A stretch of 35,528 bases of DNA, from NCBI RefSeq assembly GCF_003461955.1, contig NZ_QTYB01000014.1, forward strand, positions 1-35,528, in the 5' to 3' direction. The position numbers and the translations under genes were made by a program. Positions 33,182 to 35,528 of this stretch are shown here, piece after piece; position 1 is the stretch's first letter; every line of letters begins with the position of its first letter. The stretch comes from Ruminococcus sp. AM36-2AA. GTDB lineage: Bacteria > Bacillota > Clostridia > Lachnospirales > Lachnospiraceae. The notes beneath the pieces are model-generated. The model ran no database searches. It was not told the origin of the DNA and saw nothing but the letters and a program-made list of their open reading frames with translations.

Positions 33182-33715
33182 ATGAAGATTATAATTTTAC
33201 AGGGAAGTCCCAATAAAAAAGGTTCTACCAGTATCCTTGCAGAGAGTTTTACCAAGGGAGCCTTGGAGGCTGGACATAAAGTGGAACGGTTTGACCTTGC
33301 GAAGATGAATATTCATCCATGTATCGGATGTGTTGCATGTGGTTATGAAGGTCCATGTGTTCAGAAGGATGATAATCAGCAGATCCGGGAGGCAATCCTG
33401 GGAGCGGATATGGTGGTGTTTGCGACACCGCTGTACTATTATGGAATGTCCGCACAGCTTAAGATCGTTGTGGACAGATTTTGTGCATACAACAGCAGTC
33501 TCCATGGAAAACATATGAAATCCGCACTTCTCACTGTGGCATGGAATGCGGATGACTGGACGTTTGAGGCATTGGAAGCTCATTATAAGACGTTGGTACG
33601 TTATTGTGGATTTAAAGATCAGGGAATGGTGCTGGGATACGGTTGCGGAAGCCCGGATATGACGAAAAGAAGTCCGTATGTAGAAGAGGCGTATCAGATG
33701 GGAAAAAATCTCTGA
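33182..33715 (+). CDS. NAD(P)H-dependent FMN reductase-like flavoprotein
   Basis: 177 residues of flavodoxin-like fold: KIIILQGSPNKKGSTSILAE at the phosphate loop, a Cys-rich stretch CIGCVACGYEGPCVQKDD at about 46-63, and MVVFATPLYYYGMSAQLKIV at the flavin edge. The C-x2-C-x2-C...C stretch is typical of the iron-sulfur flavoprotein/NADPH-dependent FMN reductase group in anaerobes; here it may or may not bind a cluster. ATG 33182 is favoured; GTG 33173 is too close to the AAAGGA site. Probably co-transcribed with the flavodoxin lipoprotein, a redox pair by inference. A strong terminator follows. Confidence 0.88.
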   Translation: MKIIILQGSPNKKGSTSILAESFTKGALEAGHKVERFDLAKMNIHPCIGCVACGYEGPCVQKDDNQQIREAILGADMVVFATPLYYYGMSAQLKIVVDRFCAYNSSLHGKHMKSALLTVAWNADDWTFEALEAHYKTLVRYCGFKDQGMVLGYGCGSPDMTKRSPYVEEAYQMGKNL

Positions 33716-33753
33716 TGCTATAATGCAGAGAGAGGCAAAGCATTAAAGGATTG

Positions 33754-33803
33754 AAAAGTAATCACCTGGATGATGATATTACAGTTCGGGTGATTACTTT
33801 TTT
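33754..33803 (+). terminator. Terminator after the FMN reductase gene
   Basis: AAAAGTAATCACC at 33754-33766 pairs with GGTGATTACTTTT at 33789-33801, followed by further T residues. The 13 bp stem is perfect; the loop of 22 bases is large. Confidence 0.8.
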
Positions 33804-33825
33804 GGTTACCTGTTTGGTTACCTGC
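33801..33825 (+). repeat. Tandem 12-bp repeat beside tRNA-Trp
   Basis: TTTGGTTACCTG occurs twice in direct succession right after the terminator, about 70 bp from the 3' end of tRNA-Trp. Sequence from here to the tRNA is AT-rich and non-coding. Short direct repeats beside a tRNA 3' end can be integrase arm-type sites; no integrase gene or duplicated tRNA end is seen. Confidence 0.5.
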
Positions 33826-33892
33826 AATGAATGACAAAAATAAAAAATGCCGAAAACCCTTGAAATACAAGAACTTTCAACACTTATAATAG

Positions 33893-33963
33893 CAGGGGAT
33901 GAGAGAATCGAACTCCCACCAAAGGTTTTGGAGACCCCTATCATACCATTTGACCAATCCCCT
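33893..33963 (-). tRNA. tRNA-Trp (CCA anticodon)
   Basis: On the minus strand a full cloverleaf can be drawn: acceptor AGGGGAT/ATCCCCT, D-stem GTCA/TGAT, anticodon stem GGGGT/ACCTT with loop CTCCAAA (anticodon CCA), and T-arm GGGAG-TTCGATT-CTCTC, discriminator G. No CCA end is encoded. Several stems contain G-T pairs and the variable loop is short (4 bases). It is probably transcribed with tRNA-Ser from the promoter at 34196-34224. Confidence 0.85.
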
Positions 33964-34066
33964 ATATTCGGTTGTGTTTTCATCACTGTTGAAATTATAC
34001 ATATAAAACATACAATTGTCAAGAGATGAAAGTGTTTTTTATACATAAAATATAAATAAAACTTTC

Positions 34067-34087
34067 TTCTGTCACAGCCGGACAGAA
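34067..34087 (-). terminator. Small hairpin between tRNA-Ser and tRNA-Trp
   Basis: TTCTGTC and GACAGAA pair perfectly around a 7-base loop, 3 bases after the 3' end of tRNA-Ser. On the minus strand it is followed by a weak T-run (GAAAGTTTTATT), so it may be a leaky terminator or a processing signal. Confidence 0.4.
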
Positions 34088-34090
34088 AAG

Positions 34091-34178
34091 CGGAGATGGA
34101 GGGATTTGAACCCTCGCACCGGTTGCCCGGCCTACCGCATTTCGAGTGCGGACCCTTCAGCCACTTGGGTACATCTCC
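34091..34178 (-). tRNA. tRNA-Ser (CGA anticodon)
   Basis: Class II cloverleaf on the minus strand: acceptor GGAGATG/CATCTCC with discriminator G, anticodon stem CCGCA/TGCGG around CTCGAAA (anticodon CGA), a long variable arm containing GCCGGGCAACCGGTGC, and T-arm GAGGG-TTCAAAT-CCCTC. 88 nt. No encoded CCA. Confidence 0.95.
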
Positions 34179-34195
34179 GTGTGCAAACCTTTATT

Positions 34196-34224
34196 ATTAT
34201 ATAAGGTATCCGGGGAAAGGTCAA
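34196..34224 (-). promoter_or_regulatory. Promoter of tRNA-Ser (and probably tRNA-Trp)
   Basis: On the minus strand TTGACC (34224-34219) and a perfect TATAAT (34201-34196) are exactly 17 bp apart, with the tRNA beginning 17 bp after the -10. Confidence 0.8.
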
Positions 34225-34332
34225 TCTTTTTTGAAACTTTTCTTTCTGCATTATTGACGAATCTTCCATACTATAATAAGATAATGGGTAAAGTGTACAG
34301 ACAGAAGTGGATGTGCAGAAATGGAGGGAATT

Positions 34333-35253
34333 ATGAGCGACAAGAAATCAGCGATTCTTAATGTTGCGAAGGGACTTACTGAGAATTACGCTTCCGAAGA
34401 ACTTTTTATGCCGAAGAGCGGCAGACGTCTGCCGAACCGTTCGGTGATCATTGATATAGTAAGAGATCTGAAATCCATTATATTTCCGGGATATTTCAGT
34501 ACGGATACCAGTGCCACTGTATTTCCGGAGTATTATGTGGGACACAGACTGAACGATATTTATGACAGACTGAAAAACCAGATTGAGATCGCACTTCTTT
34601 ATCACGGTGAGGAACCGGAAGAGGCAGCAACTCATGCAGACAGAACCACATGTGGATTTTTTGAGCAGCTTCCGGAGATCCAGAGACTGCTTCTGACAGA
34701 TGTGCAGGCCGGCTTTGACGGTGACCCTGCAGCCAAGAGCAAGGAAGAGATTATTTTTTCCTATCCGGGACTGTTTGCAATCTATGTATACCGTCTGGCA
34801 CATGTTCTCTATAAAGAAGAAATTCCGTTTATCCCACGTGTGATGTCAGAATATGCACACGGCCGTACAGGAATTGATATCAACCCAGGTGCGACTATCG
34901 GGGAGTATTTCTTTATTGACCATGGAACCGGAGTGGTTGTAGGTGAGACAACAGAGATCGGAAATAATGTGAAGCTGTATCAGGGTGTAACCCTTGGAGC
35001 ACTTTCCACAAGAATGGGACAGCAGCTTGCCAATGTGAAGCGTCATCCAACGATCCGCGACAATGTAACTATTTATTCCAATTCTACAGTCCTTGGCGGA
35101 GAGACCGTTGTGGGAGAGAATACGATTATTGGTGGTAATACTTTTATTACAGAGTCGATCCCTGCAAATACCAAGGTCAGTGCCAAAAGTCCGGAGCTTG
35201 TGATCAAGAAACCGAAGAGTCAGGTTTCCGCCACAAATATATGGGATTATTGA
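34333..35253 (+). CDS. cysE: Serine O-acetyltransferase
   Basis: Acetylates L-serine with acetyl-CoA to O-acetylserine, the committed step of cysteine synthesis. 306 residues: an N-terminal helical SATase domain to about residue 180 ([20 protein letters not shown]), then a left-handed beta-helix of hexapeptide repeats ([57 protein letters not shown]). Catalytic His197 is in FIDHGTG; Asp in IFSYPGL-type context and GETT are conserved. It is longer than E. coli CysE at the N-terminus, as in other Clostridia and Bacteroides forms. ATG 34333 has GGAGGG just upstream; ATG 34321 contains that site. A possible promoter is TTGACG (34254-34259) with TAAGAT at 17 bp. No partner cysK is in the window. 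Confidence 0.95.
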   Translation: MSDKKSAILNVAKGLTENYASEELFMPKSGRRLPNRSVIIDIVRDLKSIIFPGYFSTDTSATVFPEYYVGHRLNDIYDRLKNQIEIALLYHGEEPEEAATHADRTTCGFFEQLPEIQRLLLTDVQAGFDGDPAAKSKEEIIFSYPGLFAIYVYRLAHVLYKEEIPFIPRVMSEYAHGRTGIDINPGATIGEYFFIDHGTGVVVGETTEIGNNVKLYQGVTLGALSTRMGQQLANVKRHPTIRDNVTIYSNSTVLGGETVVGENTIIGGNTFITESIPANTKVSAKSPELVIKKPKSQVSATNIWDY

Positions 35254-35299
35254 TAATAAAGGGAAAAAATAAAAAACTTAAAAAATTTCAAAAAACCTG

Positions 35300-35328
35300 T
35301 TGACAAATAAAACGGTTTACTATATACT
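35300..35328 (+). promoter_or_regulatory. Promoter of the tRNA-Gly genes
   Basis: A perfect TTGACA at 35300-35305 and TATACT at 35323-35328 are 17 bp apart, a strong stable-RNA type promoter about 50 bp before the first tRNA. Confidence 0.85.
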
Positions 35329-35331
35329 AAT

Positions 35332-35377
35332 CATCGTTGCAGCGGTCAAGCGATCGGTAATCACCGAAGCGACGATG
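35332..35377 (+). other. Hairpin in the tRNA-Gly 5' leader
   Basis: CATCGTTGC at 35332-35340 pairs with GCGACGATG at 35369-35377 (one mismatch), with an inner GATCGGT/ACCGA stem. It ends one base before the mature tRNA and may act in 5' processing. Confidence 0.5.
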
Positions 35378-35378
35378 C

Positions 35379-35449
35379 GCGGGTGTAGTTCAATGGTAGA
35401 ACACCAGCCTTCCAAGCTGGATACGTGGGTTCGATTCCCATCACCCGCT
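35379..35449 (+). tRNA. tRNA-Gly (TCC anticodon)
   Basis: Acceptor GCGGGTG/CACCCGC with discriminator T, anticodon stem CCAGC/GCTGG around CTTCCAA (anticodon TCC), T-arm GTGGG-TTCGATT-CCCAT. 71 nt, no encoded CCA. First of two tandem tRNA-Gly genes. Confidence 0.96.
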
Positions 35450-35452
35450 TAT

Positions 35453-35525
35453 GCGATAGTGGCGTAGTTGGTAACGCGCGACCTTGCCAAGGTCGAGACC
35501 GCGGGTTCGAGCCCCGTCTATCGCT
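35453..35525 (+). tRNA. tRNA-Gly (GCC anticodon)
   Basis: Acceptor GCGATAG/CTATCGC with discriminator T, D-stem GCG/CGC, anticodon stem CGACC/GGTCG around TTGCCAA (anticodon GCC), T-arm GCGGG-TTCGAGC-CCCGT. 73 nt, three bases after the first tRNA-Gly; the window ends three bases later. Confidence 0.95.
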
Positions 35526-35528
35526 CTC

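Noticed and set aside
33847..34029. 60-codon plus-strand frame over tRNA-Trp
   Set aside because: It is a translation through the antisense of the tRNA; the cloverleaf explains the sequence.

Overview
The window looks like a chromosomal segment of a Gram-positive anaerobe of the Clostridia, most likely the family Lachnospiraceae (Blautia/Ruminococcus-like). The evidence is the protein repertoire (DegV, ferredoxin-tailed aldo/keto reductase, DUF3791/DUF3990, BMP-type nucleoside transporter, lipoproteins with Firmicute-style lipoboxes), strong AGGAGG ribosome sites, a mid-40s GC content by eye, and tRNA genes without an encoded CCA. Genus is an inference; no rRNA or marker gene is present.

Layout. 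1-4664: a DegV protein, a divergent MATE/LysR pair around a candidate operator, and an unusual aldo/keto reductase. 4689-5616: a tightly overlapping three-gene operon, DUF3791 / DUF3990 / DUF3791, whose middle gene carries ADP-ribosyltransferase-like motifs; this is the best candidate for a little-described toxin-antitoxin-type system. 5636-9902: an uncharacterised protein, a Nim-like flavoprotein, a 2-hydroxyacid dehydrogenase, and a divergent AraC/MFS pair. 9931-11258: a MarR gene behind a double operator, followed by a decayed MATE gene. 11357-13892: GNAT, Nudix, nitrilase and thymidine kinase genes. 13966-19557: a gene graveyard (truncated MATE, LysR, VOC and alpha/beta hydrolase genes and a broken HipA-like kinase) with a few intact genes between. 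19583-24006: a hybrid histidine kinase, two related GNAT genes (one frameshifted), a zinc-ribbon gene split by a hairpin-rich insertion, and a YbaK deacylase. 24254-31791: a nucleoside uptake and salvage operon (BMP lipoprotein, ATPase, two permeases, udp, deoC, cdd, deoB). 31820-33715: a decayed Crp/Fnr gene and two flavodoxin-like genes. 33893-35525: tRNA-Trp and tRNA-Ser on the minus strand, cysE, and two tRNA-Gly genes.

Two themes stand out. First, around a dozen genes are broken, often in the same way: both ends kept and the middle lost, sometimes with a frame change. Decay hits transporters, regulators and a kinase but spares central metabolism. In the nucleoside operon both permease genes are damaged while the binding protein, the ATPase and all four salvage enzymes read intact. 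Second, several compact regulatory signals are visible: perfect or near-perfect palindromes before the MarR gene, before the HTH partner of the HipA-like kinase, and in the MATE/LysR gap, plus a roughly 165 bp hairpin-rich element with a partial second copy near tdk.

All calls come from reading the sequence and from recall of protein families; no database search was run.
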